A stretch of DNA of 64,000 nt from DASUAS01 sp963819475 (GCA_963819475.1 CAWFWE010000006.1:62001-126000); one strand, 5' to 3'; numbered from the stretch's first letter, positions 51,389 to 60,847 are shown. Made by a program: numbers and translations. The notes: generated by a model not told the origin, from the letters alone.

Positions 51389-51883
51389 GTGCAGTTCGAG
51401 CGTGACCACGACTTCCCGGCTCCTCCCGACCGCGTCGCCGCCCTCATGTGCGATCCCGAGTTCCAGACCCACCTGGAGCTGCCCGACCTCAGCCTGCCGA
51501 CGGTCGTCGCCCACGACGTCGACGGCACCCACTGCCGGCTGCGCCTGCGGTACCAGTACACCGGCCAGCTCGACCCGTTGGCCCGGCGCGTGGTCGCCGG
51601 TCGCCAGATCACCTGGGTGCAGGAGGTGCAGCTCGATCACGCCACCGGTGCCGGCACGCTCTCGTTCTCGGCCGACGAAGACGCCGGGCGGGTGAACGGC
51701 GAGGCGTCGGTGACGATCACGTCGACGGGCGACAGCACGTCGCACCGCCGAATCGCCGGTGACTTCCACATCCGCATCCCGGTGGTGGGCGGCACCGCCG
51801 AGCGCGCGATCGTGCCCGGGCTCGTGCGGCGCCTCGACGTGGAGGCGGCCGCGCTGGCGAACCGCCTCGGCGCGAGCGGCTGA
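51389..51883 (+). CDS. DUF2505 family protein
   Basis: 164 residues. FERDHDFPAPPDRVAALMCD at the start and VNGEASVTITSTGDSTSHRR later fit the actinobacterial DUF2505 (SRPBCC-like lipid or ligand-binding fold). GTG start. It lies 14 bp before the damaged AMP-dependent synthetase gene. Function unknown. Confidence 0.82.
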   Translation: MQFERDHDFPAPPDRVAALMCDPEFQTHLELPDLSLPTVVAHDVDGTHCRLRLRYQYTGQLDPLARRVVAGRQITWVQEVQLDHATGAGTLSFSADEDAGRVNGEASVTITSTGDSTSHRRIAGDFHIRIPVVGGTAERAIVPGLVRRLDVEAAALANRLGASG

Positions 51884-51897
51884 GCGAGACTGGGCGC

Positions 51898-53449
51898 GTG
51901 GAGGCGCCGTCGATCCCGTTCCCACCGACCATCCCCGACGTGCTGCGGGAGGCGGTCGCGAGCTGGGGCGACCGCGACTTCGTCGTGACGCCCGACCGGC
52001 GGATGACCTACGCCGACGCCGAGGTCGCCTCGCGCCGGCTGGCGAAGCGCATGCTCGCCGGCGGCATCGGCAAGGGCACGCGCGTCGGGCTCTGCTTCCC
52101 GTACGGGCAGGACTGGGTCGTCGCCTGGCTCGCCGCCAGTCGCCTCGGCGCACTGGTGATGCCGCTGGCGACGACCTACCGGCCGGCCGAGATCCGCACC
52201 GTCCTGCGCATCGGCGACGTCGACACGCTGGTGACCGCGCGCTCGGTGCTCGGTCACGACATGCAGGACATGCTCGAGGCGAGCGTGCCCGGCCTGGCCG
52301 GAGCGACGAACGAGCGGTTGTTCCTCACCGACGCGCCCTACCTGCGGGCGGTCTGGATGACGGGCACGATCAACCGTCCGTGGGCGACGCCGGTCGACTT
52401 CGACGAGCTACCCGCGGACGCGGCCGCGATCGGCGACGACCTGGTGCGCGCTGGTCGAGCGCGAGGTGGTTCCCGGTGACCTGGCGCAGGTCACCTACAC
52501 GTCGGGATCCAGCGCCGAACCGAAGGGAGTCGTGCACACGCACGGCACCGTCGTGCGGGCGACGCGCGCGTTGGCCGCACTGCAGGGTGCCGACGGGCCC
52601 GCGCGCTTCTTCTGCGCGTTCCCGTTCTTCTGGATCGGCGGCACGCTCGTGCTCGGCGCCGCGCTGCAGTCGGGGGCGACCGTCTTGTGCATCGAGCGGT
52701 TCGACCCGGGCGCCGCCCTCGAGCTCATCGCACGCGAGCAGGCGACGCACGTGCTCGGATGGCCGACGCTGCTGCAGTCGATGCGCGACCATCCGTCCTT
52801 CCCCACATGGGACCTCCCGCCGATCCCGGGTCTCACCCTCGGCCCCGCCGACGTCGCCCTGGTCGAGTCGCCGGTACCCGGCGTTCCGGCGCACCGCGGC
52901 ATGAGCGAGACCGTCGGCAACATCGGTTCGGTCGAGCACCGCGTCATCGACCCCGAGTCCGGCCGCGACGTGGCCGAAGGCGAGGAAGGGGAGCTGCTCG
53001 TCCGCGGCTACGGGCTCATGCACGGCTACTACAAACGCGAACGCGCCGACGTGTTCGACGACGACGGGTGGCTCCACACCGGTGACCGCGTGTTCCTGCA
53101 CGCGGGCCGCCCGTACTTCGTCGGCCGGTTCACCGAGATGGTGAAATCGCGTGGCGCCAACGTCGCGCCCCGCGAGGTCGAGCTGTTCCTGGAGGAGCAC
53201 TTCGACGAGGTGCTCTACGCGTTCGTGCTCGGCACGCCGCATCCCGAGCGCGGCGAGGAGGTCACCGCGGTGCTGGTGCCGGCGCAGGGCCGCAGCATCG
53301 ATGCCGACACCCTGACCGCTCGCGCCCGGGAGCAGATCTCCGGCTACAAGGTGCCGACCCGGATCGAGATCTGGGCGGAGGCGGACGTCCCCTGGCTGGG
53401 CTCCGGCAAGCCGGACAAGCTGGCCATCCGGGCCCGGCTGGGAGCCTGA
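51898..53449 (+). pseudogene. AMP-dependent acyl-CoA synthetase/ligase with a frameshift
   Basis: The first part (about 183 residues; SWGDRDFVVTPDRRMTYADA, VGLCFPYGQDWVVAWLAASR) is read in one frame and the rest in another: QVTYTSGSSAEPKGVVHTHG (adenylation motif), TGDRVFL and GSGKPDKLAIRARLGA (C-terminal Lys). The shift lies at about 52447-52466 in a gcgcgc repeat; adding two bases or removing one joins DDLVR to ALVEREVVPGDLAQ. If joined, a normal ligase of about 517 residues results. Real inactivation or assembly error. Confidence 0.85.
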
Positions 53450-53484
53450 GCGCGGGCGGCGGAGCCGGCGGGCACAATGACCTC

Positions 53485-54000
53485 ATGGACGTCAACCATC
53501 TGCTCGTCGACGCGTTCGGACGCATCCGGGGCGCCACGCACGGCGCGATCGAGGGTGCGTCCCTCGACGTGCTGACCTACCGTCCGGATCCCGATGCCAA
53601 CTGCATCGCCTGGCTGGTGTGGCACCTCACGCGCATCCAGGACGACCACGTTGCCGGAGTCGCGGGCACCGAGCAGCGCTGGGTCGCGGGCGGCTGGGCC
53701 GAGCGGTTCGGGTTGCCGTTCCCGCGCGACGCGACCGGATACGGCCACGACCGCGACGAGGTCGGTGCGGTGAAGGTGGAAGGCCCCCTGCTGCTCGAGT
53801 ACTTCGACGCGGTGCACGAGGAGACGATCCGGTACGTCGACGGCCTCCGCCCCGCCGACCTCGACCGCATCGTCGACGAGCGCTGGGACCCACCGGTGTC
53901 GCTGGGCGTGCGACTGGTCAGCGTCGTCACCGACGACCTCGAGCATGCAGGCCAGGCGGCCTACGTGCGCGGGTTGGCCGAACGCCGCGGCCTGTCGTGA
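53485..54000 (+). CDS. DinB/DUF664 family protein
   Basis: 171 residues, four-helix bundle. IAWLVWHLTRIQDDHVAGVA (about 41-60) and VTDDLEHAGQAAYVRGLAER carry the His positions of the metal site. Members include mycothiol-dependent transferases (recalled). ATG start, 35 bp after the ligase gene. Substrate unknown. Confidence 0.87.
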   Translation: MDVNHLLVDAFGRIRGATHGAIEGASLDVLTYRPDPDANCIAWLVWHLTRIQDDHVAGVAGTEQRWVAGGWAERFGLPFPRDATGYGHDRDEVGAVKVEGPLLLEYFDAVHEETIRYVDGLRPADLDRIVDERWDPPVSLGVRLVSVVTDDLEHAGQAAYVRGLAERRGLS

Positions 54001-54079
54001 CCGGCGGCGTCGGTGGTGCGCCGTGGCATGATCAGGCCACGAGCGGTCGACCGCGGCCGACGGAGCGTGCTGGAGGCAA

Positions 54080-55681
54080 GTGAGCCGGGAGGGCGAGGTC
54101 GAGCGGTGGCTCGAGTCGGGCGCGCCCGTGAGTCCGGGCCTCGCCTCGCGCTGGTTCCAGGCGCTCTACGAGACGCCGCTCATGTTCTCCGGCATCCTCG
54201 ACGCCTCCGGGTGCCTGCTCGATGCCAACCAGCTCTCGATCGAGGGGTGTGGCTTCGTCCGGGCGGAGACGATCGGCACGCTGTTCTGGGAGTGCGGGTG
54301 GTGGAACCAGGACCCCGCGCTGGCGGCGCGACTGCGTTCCTGGTGCGAGCAGACGCTCGCCTCCGGCGAGCCGTTCCGCACCACGAGCGAGTACTACCTC
54401 GGCGACGGCACCCGCCGCATGGTCGACCTCGCGCTCTACCCGTTGGTGGAGGACGCCGACGACGGCACGACCGCATACCTCGTCGCCACCGGGTCCGACA
54501 TCACCGAGGCGCTCGAGGCCCAGGCGGCCGAGGTCGACGTGCTGCGGCGCGCCCAGGACCTGTTTCGCTCCGCGCTCGACGCCATGCTGGACAACGTCGC
54601 GATCGGGCGCGCCGTGCGCGACGCGGAGGGCACGATCGTCGACTACGAACTCAGCTTCGTGAACCGCAGCAGCGTCGAGGGCGGGAGTCGCTCACCCGAC
54701 GACTTCGTCGGCGTCCGCCTGAGCGCGCTGTTCCCGGCGTGGCGGCAGTCCGGGCTCTGGCAGCGGTTCCACGACGTCGTCGAGACCGGCGAACCGTTCG
54801 TCGGCGAGCGCATGCCGTACCAGATCGTCGCGCGCGACGGCACGCTGCGCGCCGGCTACTGGGACCTGCGCATCGGGAAGATCGGCGACGGCTACATCTC
54901 GGCGTCGCGCGATGTCACCGCCATGGTGCAGGCGGAGGAGAGCCTCCGCGAAGCCGAACGGGTCGCGGCCCGCGAGCGCGCCGCAGTCGAGCTGCTGCAG
55001 CGCTCCGCGCTTCCCGACCAGCTCCCGGAAGGCGATCGCTTCGACATCGGCGCGCACTACCAGGCTGCCGAGGAGCACGCGATCGGCGGTGACTGGTACG
55101 ACGCGTTCCTGCTCGACGACGCGCATCTCGTGCTCGTGATCGCCGACGTCGCCGGCCACGGGGCCGAGGCCGCCGCCCACATGGTCCAGATCCGCAACGT
55201 GCTGCGCACCGTGGCCATCGACCATCGGCAGCCCGACGAGATCCTGCGGCTGGTCAACCGCATCGAGCTCACGCTGCTCGGCGAGGTCGTGCCGATGACC
55301 ACGTGCTGCGTCGCGGTGCTCGACCTCGACCGGCTGCGACTGACGTTCTCCTTGGCCGGCCACTTCGCCCCGCTGGTCCGGACCGCGGACGGGGCGCGGG
55401 CGGTGTCGACGGTCACCCCGGGGCTGCCGCTCGGCGTGCGACCCGACTCGTCCTACGCCACCACCGAGGTGCCGCTGGGACCGGGGGACCGCGTCGTGAT
55501 GTACACCGACGGCCTGATCGAGCGCCGGGGCGAATCGCTCGACCGCGGCATCGTGCGGTTGGGCGAGCTCCTCGACGAGTGCCGCGACCTCGGGACCCAG
55601 GAGTGCTCCGAGCAGCTGGCGGTGCAACTGAGCCCGCGGGACGACGACGTCGCCCTCCTGGTGGTCGAGCTCCGGGCCTGA
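54080..55681 (+). CDS. PAS-PAS-PP2C (SpoIIE-type) phosphatase
   Basis: 533 residues. Two PAS-like regions (about 25-150, 165-285), a short coiled link (EESLREAERVAARERAAVEL), then PP2C: AIGGDWYDAFL (about 335), VIADVAGHGAEAAAHM, FSLAGHFAPLVR, YTDGLIERRGES, DDDVALLVVEL. Complete metal-ligand pattern. GTG start. No kinase or antagonist adjoins it, so it may act on the 46.6-49.0 kb set (inference). Confidence 0.92.
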   Translation: MSREGEVERWLESGAPVSPGLASRWFQALYETPLMFSGILDASGCLLDANQLSIEGCGFVRAETIGTLFWECGWWNQDPALAARLRSWCEQTLASGEPFRTTSEYYLGDGTRRMVDLALYPLVEDADDGTTAYLVATGSDITEALEAQAAEVDVLRRAQDLFRSALDAMLDNVAIGRAVRDAEGTIVDYELSFVNRSSVEGGSRSPDDFVGVRLSALFPAWRQSGLWQRFHDVVETGEPFVGERMPYQIVARDGTLRAGYWDLRIGKIGDGYISASRDVTAMVQAEESLREAERVAARERAAVELLQRSALPDQLPEGDRFDIGAHYQAAEEHAIGGDWYDAFLLDDAHLVLVIADVAGHGAEAAAHMVQIRNVLRTVAIDHRQPDEILRLVNRIELTLLGEVVPMTTCCVAVLDLDRLRLTFSLAGHFAPLVRTADGARAVSTVTPGLPLGVRPDSSYATTEVPLGPGDRVVMYTDGLIERRGESLDRGIVRLGELLDECRDLGTQECSEQLAVQLSPRDDDVALLVVELRA

Positions 55682-55692
55682 CCGTATTTCGC

Positions 55693-55721
55693 TTGACAGT
55701 TAATTAACTATCTGGCAAAGT
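55693..55721 (+). promoter_or_regulatory. Promoter and palindromic operator of the second ArsR operon
   Basis: TTGACA (55693-55698) and a weak -10 CAAAGT (55716-55721) are 17 bp apart. A perfect 12-bp palindrome AGTTAATTAACT (55698-55709), within an 18-bp near-palindrome (55695-55712), overlaps the -35. The GTG start is 7 bp after the -10, again suggesting a leaderless mRNA. The AT-rich site stands out sharply. Confidence 0.75.
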
Positions 55722-55728
55722 ACAAGGC

Positions 55729-56115
55729 GTGCCGACGCCCACGCTCACCGAGGACGAGCTCGACGCCACGTTCGCCGCGCTGGCCGACCCGACCCGGCGC
55801 GCCATCCTGGCCCGTCTCGCGGCGGGGGACGCCACGGTCAACGAGCTCGCCGAGCCGTTCGCCCTGAGCTTGCCCGCGATCTCGAAGCACCTGAAGGTGC
55901 TCGAGCGGAGCGGTCTGATCTCGAGAGGGCGCCGTGCGCAGTTCCGTCCGTGCCACCTCGAGCCCGAGGTGCTCGACGGTGCGGTCGACTGGATCGAGCG
56001 CAACCGGAGGATCTGGGCCGAGCGCTTCGACCGGCTCGACCGGCACCTGCGCGGGCTCCGGGAACCGAGACCGTCCATCTCCGAAGGACCTACCACCGAA
56101 GGGAACCAGCCATGA
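55729..56115 (+). CDS. ArsR family transcriptional regulator
   Basis: 128 residues. Winged helix: ATFAALADPTRRAILARLAA (about residues 12-31), VNELAEPFALSLPAISKHLK, VLERSGLISRGRRAQFRPCH. No obvious metal-binding cysteine pair. GTG start. ATG of the following SRPBCC gene overlaps its stop (ATGA). The palindrome upstream is its likely operator. Confidence 0.92.
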   Translation: MPTPTLTEDELDATFAALADPTRRAILARLAAGDATVNELAEPFALSLPAISKHLKVLERSGLISRGRRAQFRPCHLEPEVLDGAVDWIERNRRIWAERFDRLDRHLRGLREPRPSISEGPTTEGNQP

Positions 56116-56552
56116 CCGAGTCGACCCAGACCCACCAGCTCGACATCACCCGCGTGTTCGACGCGCCGCGGGAGGTGGTGTTCCGTTGCATGATCGAGCC
56201 CGAGCACCTCACCCACTTCTGGGGGCCGGTCGGCACGAGCACGCCGTTGGCGAACATCACGATCGAGCCGTGGGCCGGCGGCCGGTTCGAGACGATCATG
56301 GTGAACGACGAGACCGGTGAGGAGTACCCGAGCCGGGGCGTGTTCGTCGAGGTGGTCGAGCCCGAGAAGCTCGTGTGGACCGAACCCGAGTTCGGCATCA
56401 CCTCCACGTCGACGTTCACCGATCTCGGCGACGGCCGTACCGAGGTGCACATCCACCAGTCCGACCTACCCGAGCAGTTCGCCACGCCCGAGGCCCGCGA
56501 GGGCTTCAACAGCTCGCTCGACCGCTTCGCGGCCTACCTGGCCACGCTGTGA
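56112..56552 (+). CDS. SRPBCC (AHSA1-like) protein
   Basis: 146 residues. ITRVFDAPREVVFRCMIEPE (about residues 12-31), HFWGPVGTSTPLANITIEPW, FVEVVEPEKLVWTEPEFG and REGFNSSLDRFAAYLATL match the family. Coupled to ArsR upstream and, through a GTGA overlap, to the reductase after it. Confidence 0.9.
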   Translation: MTESTQTHQLDITRVFDAPREVVFRCMIEPEHLTHFWGPVGTSTPLANITIEPWAGGRFETIMVNDETGEEYPSRGVFVEVVEPEKLVWTEPEFGITSTSTFTDLGDGRTEVHIHQSDLPEQFATPEAREGFNSSLDRFAAYLATL

Positions 56553-57115
56553 GTGCCCTGGTCGTCTCCGAGTTCATCTCGCTCGACGGCGTCATCGAGG
56601 CGCCCGGCGGCGAACCGACCCATCCGCAGACCGGCTGGACGGTGCCGTACGCGAGCGCGGAGAACATGGCGTACAAGCTCGAGGAGGTGACCGGAGCCGG
56701 GTCGCTCCTGATCGGGCGCACCACGTACCAGACGTTCGCGGAGGCGTGGCCCCAGCGCGACGGAGAGTTCGCGGACGCCATGAACTCCATGCCCAAGTAC
56801 GTGGTGTCGTCGACGCTGCAGTCGCCGGACTGGAAGAACACCACGGTGCTGGGCGCCGACTGGGCGGCGGATGTCGCGCGACTGAAGGCACGGGACGGCG
56901 GCCCGATCATGGTGGCGGGCAGCGCCACGCTGGTGCGCGGGCTGCTCGAGCGCGGGCTCGTCGACGAGTTGCGCCTGATGGTCTTCCCCGTGATCATCGG
57001 GGGCGGCCTCCGGTGCTTCCCGGACGACCGCGAGAAGCTGCCGTTCGACCTCGTCGACACGAGGGCGTGGGCGAACGGCGTCATGCTGCACACGTACCGG
57101 AGGCCCGCCGCCTGA
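56549..57115 (+). CDS. Dihydrofolate reductase-family (RibD C-terminal-like) protein
   Basis: 188 residues. FISLDGVIEAPGGEPTHPQT (about 9-28), LIGRTTYQTFAEAWPQRD, VAGSATLVRGLLERGLVDEL and RLMVFPVIIGGG match the DHFR-like RibD_C fold. Not the housekeeping DHFR. GTG start overlaps the SRPBCC stop. Third gene of the ArsR operon. Confidence 0.88.
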   Translation: MSALVVSEFISLDGVIEAPGGEPTHPQTGWTVPYASAENMAYKLEEVTGAGSLLIGRTTYQTFAEAWPQRDGEFADAMNSMPKYVVSSTLQSPDWKNTTVLGADWAADVARLKARDGGPIMVAGSATLVRGLLERGLVDELRLMVFPVIIGGGLRCFPDDREKLPFDLVDTRAWANGVMLHTYRRPAA

Positions 57116-57182
57116 CGTGTCGAGATCCGTCGGTCGGCTCCGACGTACGGGGTAGGAGCACCCCACGACGAAGGAGACGACC

Positions 57183-57845
57183 ATGGCGAAGCTACGAGTC
57201 CACGGGATGTCCATGTCGCTCGACGGCTACGTCGCCGGGCTCGACCAAAGCCTCGAGCACCCGCTCGGGGTCGGCGGGCCCCGGCTGCACGAGTGGATCT
57301 TCGAGACCCGCACCGGCCGGGAGATGATCGGCGAGGCGGGCGGCACCACCGGCGTCGACGACGACTTCGTGGCCGCGGGCTTCGACGGCATCGGGGCCTG
57401 GGTGATGGGCCGCAATATGTTCGGCCCGGTGCGCGGCGACTGGGGGAGCGAGGACTGGAACGGGTGGTGGGGCGACGACCCGCCGTACCACTGTGACGTG
57501 TTCGTGCTCACCCACCACCCGCGTCCGCCGGTCGAGACGGACGGCGGCACCACCTTCCACTTCGTCACCAGCGGCATCGAGGACGCGCTCGCCCGGGCGT
57601 TCGCGGCCGCCGACGGCGCCGACGTGCGCCTGGGCGGTGGCGCGGCGACGGTGCGCGAGTACCTGCGCGCCGGTCTGGTCGACGACCTCCACCTTGCCAT
57701 CGCGCCCGTCCTCCTGGGCGGCGGCGAGCGGATCTTCGACGGTGACGCGGGGGTGGCCGACGGGTACGAGTGCAGCCTCGTGCCGGGCGCGTCGGTCGTG
57801 CACGCCCGCCTGACGCGGAAGGGCGCAGAGGGTCAGGCGTCGTAG
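57183..57845 (+). CDS. Dihydrofolate reductase-family protein, second copy
   Basis: 220 residues. GMSMSLDGYVAGLDQSLEHP (residues 8-27), GIGAWVMGRNMFGPVRGDWG, and GGGAATVREYLRAGLVDDLH with IAPVLLGGGERIF. Same RibD_C-like family as the gene before it but only moderately similar. ATG preceded by AAGGAG; 67 bp gap, so separate transcription is possible. Its end overlaps the opposing membrane protein gene by 13 bases. Confidence 0.88.
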   Translation: MAKLRVHGMSMSLDGYVAGLDQSLEHPLGVGGPRLHEWIFETRTGREMIGEAGGTTGVDDDFVAAGFDGIGAWVMGRNMFGPVRGDWGSEDWNGWWGDDPPYHCDVFVLTHHPRPPVETDGGTTFHFVTSGIEDALARAFAAADGADVRLGGGAATVREYLRAGLVDDLHLAIAPVLLGGGERIFDGDAGVADGYECSLVPGASVVHARLTRKGAEGQAS

Positions 57846-58147
57846 GTGTGGCGATCGACCTCGTCGAGCTTGTGGGCGTTCATGGTGGCACCCGCGAGCG
57901 AGCCCATCAGGACCCCGCCGATCACGCCGAGGCCCACACCGAGGCTGAGCCACACGTACCACTCGGTCTTGTCGCTGATCGCCACCGCGGCGATGAAGAC
58001 GAAGATGGCGATCGTCACCGGCATCGTGAGCAGGATCGACCTCACCAGCGCCTTCATGAGGTCCTGCTCGGCCTCGTGCTCGGCTTCCAGCGACGCCTCG
58101 AACCTCGACGTGGTCGCGCCGTCGGCGACCGCGACTTCCGTGCTCAT
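57833..58147 (-). CDS. Small two-helix membrane protein
   Basis: 104 residues, unrecognised family. A charged N-terminal half, then two membrane helices (ILLTMPVTIAIFVFIAAVAI about 38-57 and YVWLSLGVGLGVIGGVLMGS about 64-83), and a short acidic C-terminus. ATG start with GAGGGGAA just upstream. No partner is obvious. Confidence 0.72.
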   Translation of the reverse strand: MSTEVAVADGATTSRFEASLEAEHEAEQDLMKALVRSILLTMPVTIAIFVFIAAVAISDKTEWYVWLSLGVGLGVIGGVLMGSLAGATMNAHKLDEVDRHTYDA

Positions 58148-58226
58148 CGATTCCCCTCTCGACCCGCGCGGCCGGCGTGACGCCGGCGCGTCACGCCATC
58201 ATGGCCCACATCCCCGGCGTCGTCGG

Positions 58227-58691
58227 TCATCGGGGCGTGGTCTCGATCCGGAACACCGGGTGGTCGGGGGCGATGCGCAGGAGCTCGGCCTCGCTCGAGG
58301 TCGCGCTCACGCCGTCGAAGAACACGCCCACCTCGGCCTTCCAGCGCTTCAGGTACGCCCGCAGGATCGGCACCTTCTCGGCATCGGCGATCTCGGTGGC
58401 CTGGAAGCGGTCGGTCCGGCGGCCGACCCGCAGCTCGCCGCTGCCCGCCACCCGCAGGTTCTTCACCCACTGGGTCTCGCCCCGGGGCGCGACGAGGTAG
58501 TTCGTGGTCTCGATGGTGAGGAGGTTCACCGGCGTCGTGCGCCATTCCCCGCTGGTGCGGCCCCGCACGCGCAGCTCGCGTGATCCCCAGACGCTGATCC
58601 CGGCTCGGGTGAGGACGGCCACGATGGGGTTGAACACGTGCTGTGTGAACCAGCCCGGGCGGGCGTAGTGCGGCTGCGCGGCGTCGCCCAT
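58227..58691 (-). CDS. Deazaflavin-dependent nitroreductase family protein (DUF385)
   Basis: 154 residues. LRVRGRTSGEWRTTPVNLLT (about residues 40-59), YLVAPRGETQWVKNLRVAGS and GELRVGRRT are the F420-binding Ddn-like pattern. Likely an F420H2-dependent reductase. ATG start. One of two such genes in the window (the other at 61854). Confidence 0.88.
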   Translation of the reverse strand: MGDAAQPHYARPGWFTQHVFNPIVAVLTRAGISVWGSRELRVRGRTSGEWRTTPVNLLTIETTNYLVAPRGETQWVKNLRVAGSGELRVGRRTDRFQATEIADAEKVPILRAYLKRWKAEVGVFFDGVSATSSEAELLRIAPDHPVFRIETTPR

Positions 58692-58710
58692 CGTGACCTC
58701 CGTTGCCGGG

Positions 58711-58914
58711 TCAGGAATACATCAGCGACCCCGGGGTGGTGAGCAGCTCACCCGACTCGAGCCAGGTCTCGAGGCCCGACAGGATCATCGGCCACCCACC
58801 GTAGAGCCGAATTCCTGCTCGAGCCCGCTGGAGCCCCGCGGCCCACGGTTCGGCGTACTTGCTCACCACCGGTCGTGGACGAGCCGGATCGGCTCCTCCG
58901 GGACGAGGGATCAC
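58711..58914 (-). pseudogene. Possible C-terminal remnant of an SRPBCC gene
   Basis: Only the end, LYGGWPMILSGLETWLESGE, looks like an AHSA1-type C-terminus (GWPxxLSGLxTxLExGE). The preceding residues show no domain. The frame overlaps the end of the VOC gene by a few bases. A truncated gene is the best reading. Confidence 0.45.
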
Positions 58915-59285
58915 CCCTGGGCGGCGAGGCCGACGACGTGTCCCTCGGGGTCGGCGAAGAGCCCGATGGTGAGGCCCTCCATCACGGTCTCGGGCCCCAT
59001 GAGCCGGCTGCCGCCGAGGCTCTCGGCCTTGCCGAGTGCGGCCTCGACGTCGTCGACGTCGACGTAGAAGGTCGCGTAGCCGTCGTGGCCTTCGGGCATC
59101 TGGCCGATGCCGCCGGCGATGCCGCTGGTCCCGGCGCCACCGGGCGCGTTGTCGTCGGGCGACACCATGCCGTAGTTCAGCGGGTTGTCGGCGTCGATCT
59201 TCCAGTCGAAGAGGTCGGTGTAGAAGGACCGGATCGCATCGGCGTCCTTGGCCATGACCTCGAAGTGGACGACGGGCCTTCCCAT
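58911..59285 (-). CDS. VOC family protein
   Basis: 124 residues. VVHFEVMAKDADAIRSFYTD (residues 5-24), LFDWKID, GGIGQMPEGHDGYATFYVDV, and a final IGLFADPEGHVVGLA. Single VOC module, probably dimeric. ATG 59285 follows AAGGAGC; the longer frame to 59387 has no ribosome site. Confidence 0.88.
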   Translation of the reverse strand: MGRPVVHFEVMAKDADAIRSFYTDLFDWKIDADNPLNYGMVSPDDNAPGGAGTSGIAGGIGQMPEGHDGYATFYVDVDDVEAALGKAESLGGSRLMGPETVMEGLTIGLFADPEGHVVGLAAQG

Positions 59286-59424
59286 GGCGTGCTCCTTCGC
59301 TCGCGGGCGCTGTCCTGCGCCCCTGCCTACTCCGTTCGACCGCGAACTGCAGGTGAACTCATCGCGACCGCCGTCGTCCTGCCTCACGGGTCGATGCCGC
59401 TCCGCCGTCGCTTATCTTCGGACG

Positions 59425-59826
59425 ATGTTGCACCACCTCACCTTGTGGGTTCCCGACCTCGGCCGCGCCAAACGTTCGTGGAGCTGGTTGCTCGGCGGCC
59501 TCGGGTATCAGCTCGACCTCGACCGCGCCGCCGACGGGGTGCTCGTGTTCCGTCACGCCGACGGCTTCACCATCGCGCTCGAGCAGTCGCCCGACATGGT
59601 GCCGGGCATGCTCTACAGCCGCTTCCGGCCCGGCCTCAACCACCTGGCCTTCCGGGTGCGCGATCTCGTGATGCTCGGTGAGCTGACGCGCGACGCCGCC
59701 GGACACGGCTGGTCGGAGATGCCCACCGACGGGTTGCACTCGATTGCGGGTGGCGCCGAGGTCGCCTACCTCGAGGACCAGGACGGCTTCGAGGTCGAGC
59801 TCGTGGTCGCCAACGCGACCGGCTAA
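59425..59826 (+). CDS. VOC family protein
   Basis: 133 residues. MLHHLTLWVPDLGRAKRSWS, FRPGLNHLAFRVRDLVMLGE and VAYLEDQDGFEVELVVAN. His and Glu metal positions present. ATG 59425. Converges with the PPOX gene by a 4-base overlap of the stop codons. Confidence 0.88.
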   Translation: MLHHLTLWVPDLGRAKRSWSWLLGGLGYQLDLDRAADGVLVFRHADGFTIALEQSPDMVPGMLYSRFRPGLNHLAFRVRDLVMLGELTRDAAGHGWSEMPTDGLHSIAGGAEVAYLEDQDGFEVELVVANATG

Positions 59827-60290
59827 CGATCGTCGAGGTCGGGTGGGAAGCCGCCGGTGGCGATCGGTCCCCAGCGCTCGATCGCGATGCGGATCAACGA
59901 CTTGTCCTGCATCCGCATCGCGTTGCGGTACTCGTCCCAGTCCGGATGCTCCCCCGAGATGCAACGGAAGTAGTCGACCAGGCCGTCGAGCGCCTCGGGC
60001 ATGTCGAGCACCTCGGCCCGCCCGTCGACCTGCACGTACTCGCCGCTCCAGTCGTCCGACTGGACGCACACCGACACCGACGGGTTCGCCCGCACGTTCC
60101 TGGTCTTGGCGCGCCGCGGGTAGGTCGCGATCACGATGCGACCTTCGTGGTCGACGCCGCACGTGACGGGGGACAACTGGGGCCGACCGTCGCCGCGGGT
60201 GGTCGCCAACAGGCCGCGGTGGCGGGGCCCCAGGAACTCGAGGAGCGCGTCGCGGTCCACGCGATCGGCGGTGGCGTACTTGCGGGTCAT
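59823..60290 (-). CDS. PPOX-class F420-dependent family protein
   Basis: 155 residues. HRGLLATTRGDGRPQLSPVT (about 24-43), IVIATYPRRAKTRNVRANPS, and YVQVDGRAEVLDMPEALDGL. Probably F420 or FMN dependent. ATG start 60290. Divergent from the SRPBCC gene at 60341 with a 50-bp gap. Confidence 0.88.
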   Translation of the reverse strand: MTRKYATADRVDRDALLEFLGPRHRGLLATTRGDGRPQLSPVTCGVDHEGRIVIATYPRRAKTRNVRANPSVSVCVQSDDWSGEYVQVDGRAEVLDMPEALDGLVDYFRCISGEHPDWDEYRNAMRMQDKSLIRIAIERWGPIATGGFPPDLDDR

Positions 60291-60340
60291 GGCGACTCCT
60301 CGCGGCTGCGTCTGCGGATGCGATGGGGCAAGCTGTGCCG

Positions 60341-60805
60341 ATGGACAGCCTCACGCACTCCGATTCCGTCATCGTCGCGCGTGCACCCGACGAGCTCTAC
60401 GCCATGGTCTCCGACGTCACCCGCATGGGGGAGTGGAGCCCGGTCTGCAAGGCCTGCTGGTGGGACGAGGGCGAGGGCCCACGCGTGGGCGCGTGGTTCA
60501 CCGGCCGCAACGAGCTCCCCGAGCGCACCTGGGAGACCCGCTCCGAGGTCGTGGCCGCCGACCCCGGACGCGAGTTCGCCTTCGTCGTGCACGGCACCAT
60601 CGCGCGCTGGGGCTACTCGTTCGCGCCCGTCGACGGCGGCACCGAGCTCACCGAGTCGTGGGAGTTCCTGCCAAGCGGGATGGAGCTGTTCGGGGAGCTG
60701 TTCGGCGATGACGCGCCCGCGCAGGTCGCCGATCGCGCCGACAGGGCGAAGACGGGCATCCCCGAGACCCTCGCCGCGATCAAGCGAGCCGCCGAGTCCA
60801 CCTGA
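60341..60805 (+). CDS. SRPBCC (polyketide cyclase/dehydrase-like) protein
   Basis: 154 residues. VIVARAPDELYAMVSDVTRM (about residues 10-29), GEWSPVCKACWWDEGEGPRV, TWETRSEVVAADPGREFAFV and ELTESWEFLP are typical. ATG 60341, chosen over one six codons upstream. Ligand unknown. Confidence 0.87.
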   Translation: MDSLTHSDSVIVARAPDELYAMVSDVTRMGEWSPVCKACWWDEGEGPRVGAWFTGRNELPERTWETRSEVVAADPGREFAFVVHGTIARWGYSFAPVDGGTELTESWEFLPSGMELFGELFGDDAPAQVADRADRAKTGIPETLAAIKRAAEST

Positions 60806-60847
60806 TCCTGCGCGCTTTTCCCCGCATGCGGTGAATTGCGCGCAGGT

